Assembly (NCBI GenBank): GCA_003140235.1
Contig: PLJN01000156.1
Coordinates: 19,456-72,989, forward strand
From: Acidobacteriaceae bacterium
GTDB lineage: Bacteria; Acidobacteriota; Terriglobia; Terriglobales; Acidobacteriaceae
Reading direction: 5' to 3'
Length of the DNA stretch: 53,534 bases
Part shown: in pieces, positions 23,237 to 31,909 of the stretch
Numbering within the stretch: position 1 is the first letter of the stretch
How the letters are laid out: each line of letters starts with the position of its first letter
The notes under the pieces: generated by a model
Seen by the model: the letters and a program-made list of their open reading frames with translations, nothing else
Told to the model about the DNA's origin: nothing
Database searches by the model: none
Position numbers and translations under genes: made by a program

Positions 23237-25698
23237 TCTTCCCATCTTTCTTCCGCTCGATCCGGACCAGGTTCCTGGTGGCAGGATTGGCGGCCGTGCT
23301 GCTGTCGGGAGGACTGGGCGTTTTTCTCGCCGCCACGGCACAACGCCAGATTCACCGGCAGTTGCGCGCGAACGCAGCGAGTATCGCCCAGCAAACGGCG
23401 TTTGTAATGGCGCCACTGGTTGCGTTCGACAGTCGCAATGAGATCAACAAGGCATTGTCACTGCTTCAGGCAAACCCCGATTTTGCCTATGCCCAAGTGT
23501 CCGATGAGGAGGGTACTCGATTGGCGTCAGTCGGAAACGTACCTTCAGGACCATGCGGGAAGGACGGCCCCTGGCAAATACTGGAACAAGGGCGCCTGCT
23601 GAATCTCAAGACGCCCATCGTAGATGGTGGCAAGACGTGGGGATGTCTTCAGCTTGGCATTTCTCGGGAACGCGCCTACCACGATGCCGCCCAGATTTGG
23701 ATGACTATGCTCGGGGCTGCGGCATTAGCCATGCTGTTGACGCTGGTAGGCAGCCTGTATCTGTCCCGCTCGATTGCCTATCCCATTGCCCGGCTGGCGG
23801 ATGCCGTGTCCCGTGCGCGGAACGGTGATTGGGAGGCGCCGATCGACGTCCACAACCGTGACGAAATCGGCCGGCTGGCCGAAAATTTTCAGCACACGCT
23901 GAGCGAGCTACGCCGGACCACAGTTTCCAAAACCTATGTAGACGACATCATCCAATCCATGGTTGAGTCGCTGATAGTGATCGATGCCCAGCGGACCATC
24001 CGCACCGCCAACCACTCAACCTGTTCCCTTCTTGGATATCAGCAGCACGAAATGATCGGGTTGCCCATCGAGCGGATCACCAGCGACCTGCGGTTCTTTG
24101 ATGCAGCGGGCCTGAAGAAGTCTTCATGGAACAACGAAGAGGTTGAATACATCACTCGCGAAGGACAGCGAATTCCGGTGGCGATTTCCGTGGCGCCGAT
24201 GCGGTCTGGGGGAAACGGCATGATCTGTGTGGCGCAGGATATGCGTGAACGCAAGCGCGTGGAACGCGAGCTTCTGCACGCAAAAGAGACCGCCGAGGCC
24301 GCGAACCGCGCCAAGAGTGTGTTCCTGGCCAATATGTCGCACGAAATCCGCACGCCGCTAAACGCGATTCTTGGTTACTCCCAACTCATGCTGCGCGATC
24401 CGTCCCTGCGGCCGGAAACCAAAGAAAACCTCAACATCATCAACCGCAGTGGCAGCCACCTGCTGACGGTCATCAACGACGTTCTTGATATGTCCAAGAT
24501 CGAGGCTGGCCGCGTGCAGCTTCATCCTGTCGCCTTCGATCTCGGCGGCCTGCTTGAGGACCTGGCTGCAATGTTCCGCCTGCGTGCTCATGACAAAGGT
24601 CTCACCTTCGAGGTGCTTGTAGATGAAGGACATGCGCTTTCCATCGTTGCCGATGAGGGGAAGATTCGGCAGGTATTAATGAATCTTCTGGGCAACGCAG
24701 TTAAGTTCACAGAACGGGGCGGGATCAAACTGCAGGCTTCGCTGACCGAACGCGAAGGCTGGATGTGGCTTTCGGTCGCGGTCGAAGACACGGGCGTCGG
24801 AGTGGCAGAGGCGGAACAGAGCAAACTTTTCCAGCCGTTCGCGCAGACCCAAAGCGGCCTGGATACGCAAGCGGGAACGGGTCTGGGGCTGGCCATCAGC
24901 CGCGAGTTCAGCCGCGCTATGGGCGGGAACGTCACAATGAGGAGTACGGTTGGTGAAGGTTCCGTCTTCCACTTCGAGGTCCCCGTTCAGTGGAGTGATT
25001 CGAGCGCATTCTCAAGAAAGACCATCAACCGTCGCGTCACCGGACTGCAGCTTGACAAGCCAGCTCCACGCATTCTGATTGTCGACGATGAACCAAATAA
25101 TCGTGGCTGGCTCAGCAAGCTGCTGGTCGCACTGGGATTCCTGGTGCGGAACGCAGAGAACGGTGAAGCTGCCGTCCGGCTCTGGCAGGAATGGAAGCCA
25201 CAGCTCATCCTGATGGATGTCCGCATGCCTGTCATGAACGGACTGGAAGCAACGCGGAAAATCAGGGCGCATCCCGAGGGGACAAAACCAGTGATCATCG
25301 CTCTGAGCGCGAGCGCTCTGGACCAGGACAAAAGCAGCGTCATGCAGAGTGGAATGGACGGCTTCCTTTCCAAACCCTGCAGGGAGGACGAGCTGCTCCG
25401 GACACTTCAGGCCCATCTGCGCCTTGACTATATATATGCCGATGAACAGCCGGATCCGCATGCGAAATCGGTCGGAACCGCAAAACCGTCCCACGATTTT
25501 GAATCACTCAAGTCACTGGGACCCGAGTTGATTAGCAAACTGCAGCAGGCAATCCTGAATGGTGAGAAACACGCAATCGACGAACTGATACTAAGGGCTG
25601 CAAAGAGCGATGCACAATCTGCGTCCACCTTGAAAGGGCTCGCGGACCGGTACGAATACGATGCCCTGCTTCACTTATTGGAGGAAGTATGCACATGA
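23233..25698 (+). CDS. Hybrid sensor histidine kinase (HAMP-PAS-HisKA-HATPase-REC)
   Basis: An 821-residue kinase. TM1 is at about 12-33, a small periplasmic domain follows to about 155, and TM2 is at about 158-178. After these come HAMP (SRSIAYPIARLADAVSRARNGDW), PAS (about 240-350), HisKA with His in NMSHEIRTPLN (about 368), the ATPase with QVLMNLLGNAVKFT and GTGLGLAISREF, a receiver with Asp in LILMDVRMP (about 659) and a helical tail (about 755-821) that could be a diverged phosphotransfer domain. The start codon overlaps the binding-protein stop. The small periplasmic loop is the likely docking surface for that protein. Confidence 0.88.
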   Translation: MIFPSFFRSIRTRFLVAGLAAVLLSGGLGVFLAATAQRQIHRQLRANAASIAQQTAFVMAPLVAFDSRNEINKALSLLQANPDFAYAQVSDEEGTRLASVGNVPSGPCGKDGPWQILEQGRLLNLKTPIVDGGKTWGCLQLGISRERAYHDAAQIWMTMLGAAALAMLLTLVGSLYLSRSIAYPIARLADAVSRARNGDWEAPIDVHNRDEIGRLAENFQHTLSELRRTTVSKTYVDDIIQSMVESLIVIDAQRTIRTANHSTCSLLGYQQHEMIGLPIERITSDLRFFDAAGLKKSSWNNEEVEYITREGQRIPVAISVAPMRSGGNGMICVAQDMRERKRVERELLHAKETAEAANRAKSVFLANMSHEIRTPLNAILGYSQLMLRDPSLRPETKENLNIINRSGSHLLTVINDVLDMSKIEAGRVQLHPVAFDLGGLLEDLAAMFRLRAHDKGLTFEVLVDEGHALSIVADEGKIRQVLMNLLGNAVKFTERGGIKLQASLTEREGWMWLSVAVEDTGVGVAEAEQSKLFQPFAQTQSGLDTQAGTGLGLAISREFSRAMGGNVTMRSTVGEGSVFHFEVPVQWSDSSAFSRKTINRRVTGLQLDKPAPRILIVDDEPNNRGWLSKLLVALGFLVRNAENGEAAVRLWQEWKPQLILMDVRMPVMNGLEATRKIRAHPEGTKPVIIALSASALDQDKSSVMQSGMDGFLSKPCREDELLRTLQAHLRLDYIYADEQPDPHAKSVGTAKPSHDFESLKSLGPELISKLQQAILNGEKHAIDELILRAAKSDAQSASTLKGLADRYEYDALLHLLEEVCT

Positions 25699-26981
25699 AA
25701 CAGACAACTACACATTCTGGGATGCACGGCGATCCAGCACATCTGGAAGGCCAGCGCGGGCCGGTCCGAAGCAGCGAGGGAAAGAGCAGTAGCATCATGG
25801 TCGTCGATGATCAGCCGGCCAATCTGAAACTGCTGGAAGACATGCTGCAACAGCTCGGCTATGTGGTGCGCTCCTTTCCTCGCGGCCGGCTGGCGCTGGC
25901 AGCTGCTACTCAGTGCCCTCCGGACTTGCTGCTGCTGGATATCAATATGCCGGAGATGGATGGGTTTGAGGTGTGCCGGGAATTCAAGTCCCGGCCGGAG
26001 GTGCACGGCGTTCCAGTGATTTTTCTCAGCGCGCTGAATGACATCGAAGACAAAGTCAAGGCCTTCCATTCTGGTGGCTTGGATTACATCACGAAGCCGT
26101 TCCAGCTTGAAGAAGTGCAAGCCCGCGTCGAGACCCACCTCCAGTTGCAGGAGCTGCGAAGGGCCTTGCGGCGCCATGCGGACGAGCTTGAGGAAATGGT
26201 GCGCGTCCGTACACGTGAGCTCGCGGACGCGCACGCGCGATTGAAGATTCTCGACCTAGCTAAGAGCGACTTTCTGAACCTCATCTCGCATGAGTTCCGC
26301 ACCCCATTGAACGGCATTTTGGGAGTAGGAGAACTCTTGCTCGACGAGTTGGACTCCGGCCCGGCCGCCGGGGAACTGGGCGATATGTTTGAACAGTCCC
26401 GCAGACGGATTCTTTCGATCCTGGAGGATGCACTGTTGTTGACCCAGATCGAAGTGGAGGCGGAGAGATTTGTCTCCCAACCCGTGCTCGCACAGGCTGT
26501 GGTGAGTGCCGCCATCGCACAGGCTTCGGAGTTGGCGCAGTCTTGCGGGGTAGAGCTTGAGCTTGCGCCCTTCGAACTTCCGGCCGGCGCTCCGCCCGAT
26601 TTCGACCTCATTCTCGGTGGAAAAGATCTGATGGTGAAGGCACTACGAACGCTATCGGAAGCTGTGGTCCGGCTCTCCGCACCCGGCCAAAAGGTGCGGG
26701 TCGAGTGCAGTTTTGATTCCCGGAACATTCAAATCTTGATTCGGAACAGTATTGTGACCATTGCGCCATCTGCTCTTGCCCGGTTCTTTGAAATTTTCTC
26801 CATCGGCGAAGTGGATACGCTCGGTGGAAACCTCGGCCTGGGACCGGCCGTCGCCTATCGCATTCTGTCTTTGTTTGGAGGTTCCGTTACGATTGAAAAT
26901 CGGACGCCTGCTGGAATTGAAATTGCAGTGTCCCTCAGGCGTGCTGAGTCCGTAACCGCCGCGCCTGCCCTGGCTTCTTAG
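25695..26981 (+). CDS. Receiver plus degenerate histidine kinase
   Basis: A 428-residue cytoplasmic protein. The receiver (about 35-155) has Asp82 in LLLLDINMPEMDG and Lys in ITKPF. A coiled-coil (about 155-190) leads to a HisKA box NLISHEFRTPLNGIL (His199). The ATPase domain is eroded: the N-box asparagine is missing (KALRTLSEAVVRLS), no DxGxG is seen, and only GGNLGLGPAVAYRIL recalls the G box. It probably cannot phosphorylate itself and may instead accept phosphate from, or dimerise with, the preceding kinase. The ATG at 25695 overlaps the previous stop; an ATG at 25689 is in frame. Confidence 0.8.
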   Translation: MKQTTTHSGMHGDPAHLEGQRGPVRSSEGKSSSIMVVDDQPANLKLLEDMLQQLGYVVRSFPRGRLALAAATQCPPDLLLLDINMPEMDGFEVCREFKSRPEVHGVPVIFLSALNDIEDKVKAFHSGGLDYITKPFQLEEVQARVETHLQLQELRRALRRHADELEEMVRVRTRELADAHARLKILDLAKSDFLNLISHEFRTPLNGILGVGELLLDELDSGPAAGELGDMFEQSRRRILSILEDALLLTQIEVEAERFVSQPVLAQAVVSAAIAQASELAQSCGVELELAPFELPAGAPPDFDLILGGKDLMVKALRTLSEAVVRLSAPGQKVRVECSFDSRNIQILIRNSIVTIAPSALARFFEIFSIGEVDTLGGNLGLGPAVAYRILSLFGGSVTIENRTPAGIEIAVSLRRAESVTAAPALAS

Positions 26982-27141
26982 TACGTACCTTCGCCAGATT
27001 CTTTGCCGCTGCGAGCTCGGGTTCAGCATCACGGGGTCTGGCTTTGCAAACCCTGACCATTCCTTACAACTCTTGAGTTTTCACTCACCGAACTAATACT
27101 AGACTCGTCGTGTCCAAAATTTCTCCAGTCAGGAGTGCACC

Positions 27142-27540
27142 ATGATGATGATGAGAAGCAGGAAAGCAACAAACCTCAGAATGATGATTGCAGGTTCCGC
27201 CCTTGCGCTGCTTTGGGTCGTGTCCGGAGCTTCGGCGCAAGACGCCACTCAAGAGAAGTCGTATCCCGTGCGTGGCAAGGTCATTTCCGCGCATGTCGGG
27301 GGCGAAGCCGTGGGCAGTGCGGGCATCGTTGGCACGATCAAGAGATGGATCTTTCGCGTTGATTGCGGTGACTTGTACTACGATCTTCAGGGCAAGGGCA
27401 AGCCGACTCTCACCATCGGACAGGACATTGATTTCCGAATCGAAAAACAAAAGGCGTATATGAAGGGTGAGAATAATAAAGAAACAAAATTTCCCATCGT
27501 CGGGATGGGTAAGCCAGACCCGAAACCGAAGTCGGACTAG
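27142..27540 (+). CDS. Small secreted hypothetical protein
   Basis: A 132-residue exported protein starting in a run of four ATG codons, with AGGAG 6 nt upstream of the first. The signal peptide ends near ASAQ (residue 33). The mature part is beta-rich with one cysteine (FRVDCGDLYYDLQGKG) and the charged tail KPDPKPKSD. No family recognised. It follows the kinase operon by 160 bp and has its own leader, so it is probably a separate unit. Confidence 0.6.
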   Translation: MMMMRSRKATNLRMMIAGSALALLWVVSGASAQDATQEKSYPVRGKVISAHVGGEAVGSAGIVGTIKRWIFRVDCGDLYYDLQGKGKPTLTIGQDIDFRIEKQKAYMKGENNKETKFPIVGMGKPDPKPKSD

Positions 27541-27658
27541 GCGCTCCCCAAAGAAATACAGCCGTGTGCTCGCGCGATTGTTCGCATGATCTTTGAAACA
27601 ATTCGAACTGCGATACACTGAGAGCTACTTCCCTGAACTCAGCTCATCATGGAGCAAC

Positions 27659-28441
27659 ATGGCTGAAATCGTAGTCGAAACTGTTTCCCTGCGCCGGACG
27701 TTTAGCACCCTGGTGGCCGTGGACAACCTTGACCTGAAAGTTGAAAAGCAGCAGTTCTACGGCTTCCTGGGTCCGAACGGCGCCGGTAAATCCACCACCA
27801 TCAAAATGCTTACCGGACTGCTGAAGCCCACCAGGGGCCAGATCCGCATTCTGGGTCTGGACCTGGAGCAAAACAGCGTGGCGGTGAAAGGCCGCATCGG
27901 AGTGGTACCGGAAGGGCTGGCGCTGTTTGAGAGATTAACCGGCGCTCAGCTATTGAACTTTGTGGGACGCATGTATGGATTGAACCGCGACGTTGCGGCC
28001 GAGCGCACCGCCGAACTGCTGGAGTTCATGGACCTGAAAGATTCAGCGGACAAGCTGGTGGCCGACTACTCCCATGGCATGAAGAAGAAAACAGCGCTGG
28101 CAGCGGCGGTGATTCACGGTCCAGCCGTCCTGTTTCTCGACGAGCCTTTCGAAGGCGTGGACGCGATTGCCGCCACTACACTCAAGCGTCTGTTACAGCG
28201 CTTCATCACCCATGGCGGCACCATCTTCCTGACGTCTCACGTGCTCGAAGTGGTGGAACGTCTCTGCACGCACATTGGCATCATCCGTCAGGGACGCCTC
28301 GTGGCTTCCGGCTCGCTCGAAGAATTGCGAGCCGGAGTAAAGGTGGCCGGGCATGAACAATCGGCGCTGACGCTCGAAGAAATTTTTATCAACGTGGTGG
28401 GCGGAAGCAAGCAAGATGCAGAGGTGCTCTCCTGGCTCTAG
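27659..28441 (+). CDS. ABC transporter ATP-binding protein (ABC-2 type)
   Basis: From the ATG at 27659 (GGAG upstream) the protein is 260 residues with the complete ATPase set: Walker A GPNGAGKST (about 40-48), a Q-loop, the modified signature YSHGMKKKTALAAA (about 138-151), Walker B AVLFLDEPFEG and the switch His in FLTSHVLEVVERL. This is the CcmA/DrrA type that serves ABC-2 exporters. The membrane partner follows 23 bp downstream. Possible promoter elements TTGAAA (27593) and TACACT (27614-27619) have a short 15-bp spacer. The substrate is unknown. Confidence 0.88.
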   Translation: MAEIVVETVSLRRTFSTLVAVDNLDLKVEKQQFYGFLGPNGAGKSTTIKMLTGLLKPTRGQIRILGLDLEQNSVAVKGRIGVVPEGLALFERLTGAQLLNFVGRMYGLNRDVAAERTAELLEFMDLKDSADKLVADYSHGMKKKTALAAAVIHGPAVLFLDEPFEGVDAIAATTLKRLLQRFITHGGTIFLTSHVLEVVERLCTHIGIIRQGRLVASGSLEELRAGVKVAGHEQSALTLEEIFINVVGGSKQDAEVLSWL

Positions 28442-28464
28442 CCGATTCCAATAATCACTTTAAG

Positions 28465-30045
28465 TTGCTGCTCTGGCTTCGCTGGCGGCTCTTTCTCAAT
28501 TCCATGCGCTCGCGCAAAAAGCAGGCGGAACTGGCAATCGGTGCCGTCGGATTCGTGCTGGGCGCCATGTTCGTCCTCGGCGCTACTTTCGGCCTGTACT
28601 TCGGCGCGATTTTTGCGGTGCGCGCGGGGAACATGGTGATCCTGGAGCTTATGTTATGGGGCGTGTTCCTCTTCTGGCAGCTTGTACCCATTTTGTTTGA
28701 AGGCTACTCGCCCGGTTTGAATTTTCGCGAAGTAGCGCGTTACCCCGTCTCGCTTCGTCTTTATCTGCTGCTCAACGCCACCTACGGACTCTCTGATCCG
28801 GCCGCAATCGCCGGTTTGCTTTGGCTGCTGAGCATATGGATGGGCATCCTGTCCGAACGGCCAGCATGGGCGTTGCCCGCAGCGGGCCTGTTCGTGGTCT
28901 TTGTGGCACTCAACGTCTTTTGCAACCGGATTGTCATTGGTCTCTTCGAGCGTTTCCAAAGCACGCGCAAAGGACGCGAACGGCTGGTGGCGGTCTTGCT
29001 GCTTCTCATGTTCGTGCCGCAAATGATCAACATGTTTGCCAACGGATGGATCAAAGTCCACCGTTTCCCTCTCCCGTCATGGCTCTCCGATGCGGTCGCT
29101 ATGGTGCGCAACATTTCTCCGCCAAGACTGGTTCTGCAGGTACTCAGCCCTGGTGAAACACAACTGCTGCTCCCGCTGGCCTTGCTGCTGGCTTATACGC
29201 TCTTGGCGGCCCTGTTGCAGTACAGACAATTGCGCGCTGTATATCAGGGCGAGATTTATGCGGAGAGTTTCAAAGTCCAGCGCGAACTGAAAGTGAAGCG
29301 CGGATGGCAACTCCCCGGAATGGATGCGGCCGTCAGCGCCATTTTCGAAAAAGAACTGCGCTACATACGGCAGAATTCCCGGCTCCTGGTGGCGTTGGTG
29401 TATCCGCTGATTGTCTGGGGATTCCTGCTCATCGGCGGACCCGGTAAAAGAATTTTTTCTTTGAGCCACGCCGGAAACCTGCTCGGCGCTTTCGCCGGCT
29501 TTCTGGCGCTGTCAGTCTCCAATGTCGCGTACAACACGTTCGGCATGGACGACCAGGGCTTTGGCCGCTGGCTCCTCTCGCCCTTGCCACTGGAGAAAGT
29601 CATGCGGGCCAAGAACCTTGCGCAGGGCGCACTCATGTTCGCAATTTATCTGGTCGGCACTACCGTGATCCTGACCGTAGGACACGTGTCACTGGACATG
29701 CTTGTCGCTGTGACTACCGGGTTCCTGGCTTTGCTCGTCATCCACCTTGGAGCGGGCAACGTGATTTCGGTGTATTGGCCCCGGCGCATTGACTTCACGA
29801 AAATGACCACCCGCATGACTTCCAGCGCATCCGGATTCGCCGCTCTGGCAATTCTGCTGCCCATGGCGGCGGTTATCGGAATGGTGGTTTTAGCAACCTC
29901 GATTTGGGAGCTCAGATGGCTGCCTCTGGTGGCCGGGCTGACCGGACTCGCCCTTTCACTCAAGATTCATTCCTGGCTCTCGAAGTGGGCCGTGCGCCAT
30001 GCGGATAAACATCTGGAAGAAATTGCTGGACAGCTGGGGGCGTGA
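28465..30045 (+). CDS. Large ABC-2-like membrane protein
   Basis: A 526-residue integral membrane protein with about 10-12 hydrophobic segments and one long cytoplasmic loop (around residues 260-300), as in ABC-2-type permeases of twice the normal size. The TTG at 28465 is the first plausible start in the frame, but no ribosome binding site is clear, so the true start is uncertain. It lies 23 bp after the ATPase and is its likely partner for export of lipids, polysaccharide or drugs. No substrate evidence is visible. Confidence 0.75.
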   Translation: MLLWLRWRLFLNSMRSRKKQAELAIGAVGFVLGAMFVLGATFGLYFGAIFAVRAGNMVILELMLWGVFLFWQLVPILFEGYSPGLNFREVARYPVSLRLYLLLNATYGLSDPAAIAGLLWLLSIWMGILSERPAWALPAAGLFVVFVALNVFCNRIVIGLFERFQSTRKGRERLVAVLLLLMFVPQMINMFANGWIKVHRFPLPSWLSDAVAMVRNISPPRLVLQVLSPGETQLLLPLALLLAYTLLAALLQYRQLRAVYQGEIYAESFKVQRELKVKRGWQLPGMDAAVSAIFEKELRYIRQNSRLLVALVYPLIVWGFLLIGGPGKRIFSLSHAGNLLGAFAGFLALSVSNVAYNTFGMDDQGFGRWLLSPLPLEKVMRAKNLAQGALMFAIYLVGTTVILTVGHVSLDMLVAVTTGFLALLVIHLGAGNVISVYWPRRIDFTKMTTRMTSSASGFAALAILLPMAAVIGMVVLATSIWELRWLPLVAGLTGLALSLKIHSWLSKWAVRHADKHLEEIAGQLGA

Positions 30046-30069
30046 GGGCAGAATACTCAGATCCACGCG

Positions 30070-30840
30070 CTACTTCTTCTTGTCCTGCCTCAGCGCAAAA
30101 TAGGTATCGATCACCACTTTGCCCTTGTTGGTCTCAATCGTGGTGATGGACCGCTTGGGAATGAGAAACGGTTTGGGGTCTCCCTCCAGCAGTTCGGTCT
30201 GGAACTCCACGTTCATACGATACGACAGCAGCGTACATTTCCCGAACGGCTCGACTTTGGTGTTGATGGGCAGGCCCGTGGCTTCAAGGATGTAACCATG
30301 GAGGCTGAGGTCCTCTTTTTCAAACTCAAAATTCATCACGCCGCCCAGCTTGTTGGGTAGCTGGTCCTGCGTGCTCCAGTCGAACGGCTGAACCTCCGCG
30401 GCATTCGGCCGGGCTTTGAGTCCAACGTATGAATTGGCCCCTTTTGCTTCCGTCACATCGAAGGTGTAATGCTCTGCCAACCCATGGTCCACCACGATGA
30501 TCGGCCCAATCACGAACAAGCTGCTGTTCATGGCCGCATCTGTAGTGCTCCGGTTTCCGTGAAGCTTCCATGAGCTGTTGCCCGACCGTGGATTGAACCC
30601 GTGAAAATCAAACTGGAAAGAGCCGTTCTTGAGCTTGCGAATGCTGCCTGTAGCGTCAGAGGCTACGAGGGAAACCTTCATTTCCATGGGCAGCTCAGCA
30701 GAATCCCGCAGAGTGACTCTGGTGGCTTTGATTAAATTCTCAAACGTAAGTTTTTCAGGCGGCGCAGAAGGAGTCTGGCATTCCAGACCTGCAATTCCCA
30801 CCAGCAGTAGAACCAGGATCGTGGCTTTCAAGTGGACCAT
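30070..30840 (-). CDS. Secreted hypothetical protein
   Basis: A 256-residue protein with an N-terminal hydrophobic signal (about 5-19). A cysteine at about residue 21 sits in a poor lipobox context (GLEC). The remainder alternates short beta strands, with no recognised motif. The last segment (KRSITTIETNKGKVVIDTYFALRQDKKK) resembles the ends of outer-membrane-lipoprotein-like carrier proteins. The gene immediately follows the VOC gene on the same strand with no gap. The function is unknown. Confidence 0.6.
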   Translation of the reverse strand: MVHLKATILVLLLVGIAGLECQTPSAPPEKLTFENLIKATRVTLRDSAELPMEMKVSLVASDATGSIRKLKNGSFQFDFHGFNPRSGNSSWKLHGNRSTTDAAMNSSLFVIGPIIVVDHGLAEHYTFDVTEAKGANSYVGLKARPNAAEVQPFDWSTQDQLPNKLGGVMNFEFEKEDLSLHGYILEATGLPINTKVEPFGKCTLLSYRMNVEFQTELLEGDPKPFLIPKRSITTIETNKGKVVIDTYFALRQDKKK

Positions 30841-31158
30841 TTAGCTCCTCAGGTTGTAAATCAAGCCGAACGGGTCCTTGATGTAGCATCGCGGAAAATC
30901 CGGCTCATCCTTGACGATCTCGCACCCGTTCTTTACGAGCCGAAGTTTGGCTCCTTCCACGCTGTCCACAGTCACTTCCAGGACCGGCCCCAGCGCCGGG
31001 CCCCGCTCGATGAACAAGTTGATGTGCTCACCGTGAAGGCTGATCATGTTCGGATTCTCGTCAGTGATCTTGAACCCGAGTTGCTCGACGTAGAAGAGTG
31101 CGGCCTTCTTTGGATCTTGCGCTTGAATCAGAATATCTGTGCCAAAGGTGTTTGCCAT
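30841..31158 (-). CDS. VOC-superfamily (glyoxalase/dioxygenase fold) protein
   Basis: A 105-residue single-domain vicinal-oxygen-chelate protein. It starts DILIQAQDPKKAALFYVEQLGFK and ends CYIKDPFGLIYNLRS, the typical first and last strands of the fold. The metal-ligand positions are only partly recognisable, so it may bind a ligand rather than catalyse. It directly precedes the secreted hypothetical gene on the same strand (no gap). The substrate cannot be inferred. Confidence 0.78.
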   Translation of the reverse strand: MANTFGTDILIQAQDPKKAALFYVEQLGFKITDENPNMISLHGEHINLFIERGPALGPVLEVTVDSVEGAKLRLVKNGCEIVKDEPDFPRCYIKDPFGLIYNLRS

Positions 31159-31164
31159 AATGAA

Positions 31165-31377
31165 TCATCCTTCGCAGTGTTTTTGCCACAATCCCGCCGC
31201 CGCAAGTTGCCTGGAGAAGAATACGTGCTCCCGATTCTGGTCGAAGAAGTCGCGAAGCTTCCCCTGTACCTCGCGTTGCCGGGGATCGGTTGGCCTCTCT
31301 TCCCCCGGCTCATCCTCGTAGTCGGAATAGTCATATCCAGACAGAATTGACTCCTCGGAACCCTGCCGCAACCTCAA
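31165..31377 (-). pseudogene. Truncated remnant of an acidobacterial hypothetical protein
   Basis: A 70-residue frame from a TTG at 31377 with an acidic N-terminal stretch (SGYDYSDYEDEPGEERPTDPR) and a FFDQNREHVFFSRQL segment. It resembles the beginning of a larger protein family I recall from Acidobacteria, where FFSRQ continues for more than 200 residues. Here the similarity stops abruptly after FFSRQL and the frame ends just before the VOC gene. It is best read as a 3'-truncated gene. The frame could also be a small genuine protein. Confidence 0.4.
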
Positions 31378-31408
31378 GGTATTTCGTCAGGCTGCGGAAA
31401 ACCGGGTC

Positions 31409-31807
31409 CTATCTCTTCGGCCGTGGCCGTCTTGCTTCCACCGTGGTCCCAATTCCGCCGCGCGGACGAAACACGCCTTTGACCACCATCCATTTCGGTT
31501 TGGCGGCGCGGGCCGCGTCTTCCAGCACCTGGTTGACGATGTTCTCCTGAAAAATACCCAGGTTGCGATAGTGGAGTAAATATTCTTTCAGCGACTTCAA
31601 CTCCAGGCAGAGCTTGTTGGGCATGTAGCGAATTTCCAGAATGCCAAAGTCCGGCAGTCCGGTCTTGGGACACACCGAGGTAAACTCCGGAACGTCAACG
31701 ACGATTTCGTACGCGGGAAACTGGTTGGGCCACGTGTCAATTTCCGGAAACTTGTGGTCCAGTCCGGACTTCGCATGATCGTCGGTATAGCCTGTGCGGT
31801 GCGCCAT
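31409..31807 (-). CDS. queF: NADPH-dependent 7-cyano-7-deazaguanine reductase QueF
   Basis: A 132-residue protein with the short (unimodular) QueF fold. Catalytic Cys46 is in EFTSVCPKTG and the conserved Asp53 follows in LPDFG. The substrate-binding ELKSLKEYL and the QEN motif (IFQENIVNQ, Glu near residue 88) are present. QueF reduces the nitrile preQ0 to preQ1 in queuosine biosynthesis in the cytoplasm. No other queuosine genes are adjacent. A TACAAT on the minus strand (31821-31816) ends 8 nt before the ATG, so the leader is very short. Confidence 0.92.
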   Translation of the reverse strand: MAHRTGYTDDHAKSGLDHKFPEIDTWPNQFPAYEIVVDVPEFTSVCPKTGLPDFGILEIRYMPNKLCLELKSLKEYLLHYRNLGIFQENIVNQVLEDAARAAKPKWMVVKGVFRPRGGIGTTVEARRPRPKR

Positions 31808-31909
31808 TGATTTCTATTGTAACAATGGTCTTTCGATGTCATGCAGACCGGCGCGTCTTCCGACATGCGCGTTCCGGCGAGCTTGTTTATACTGAATGTT
31901 TCGATAAAC

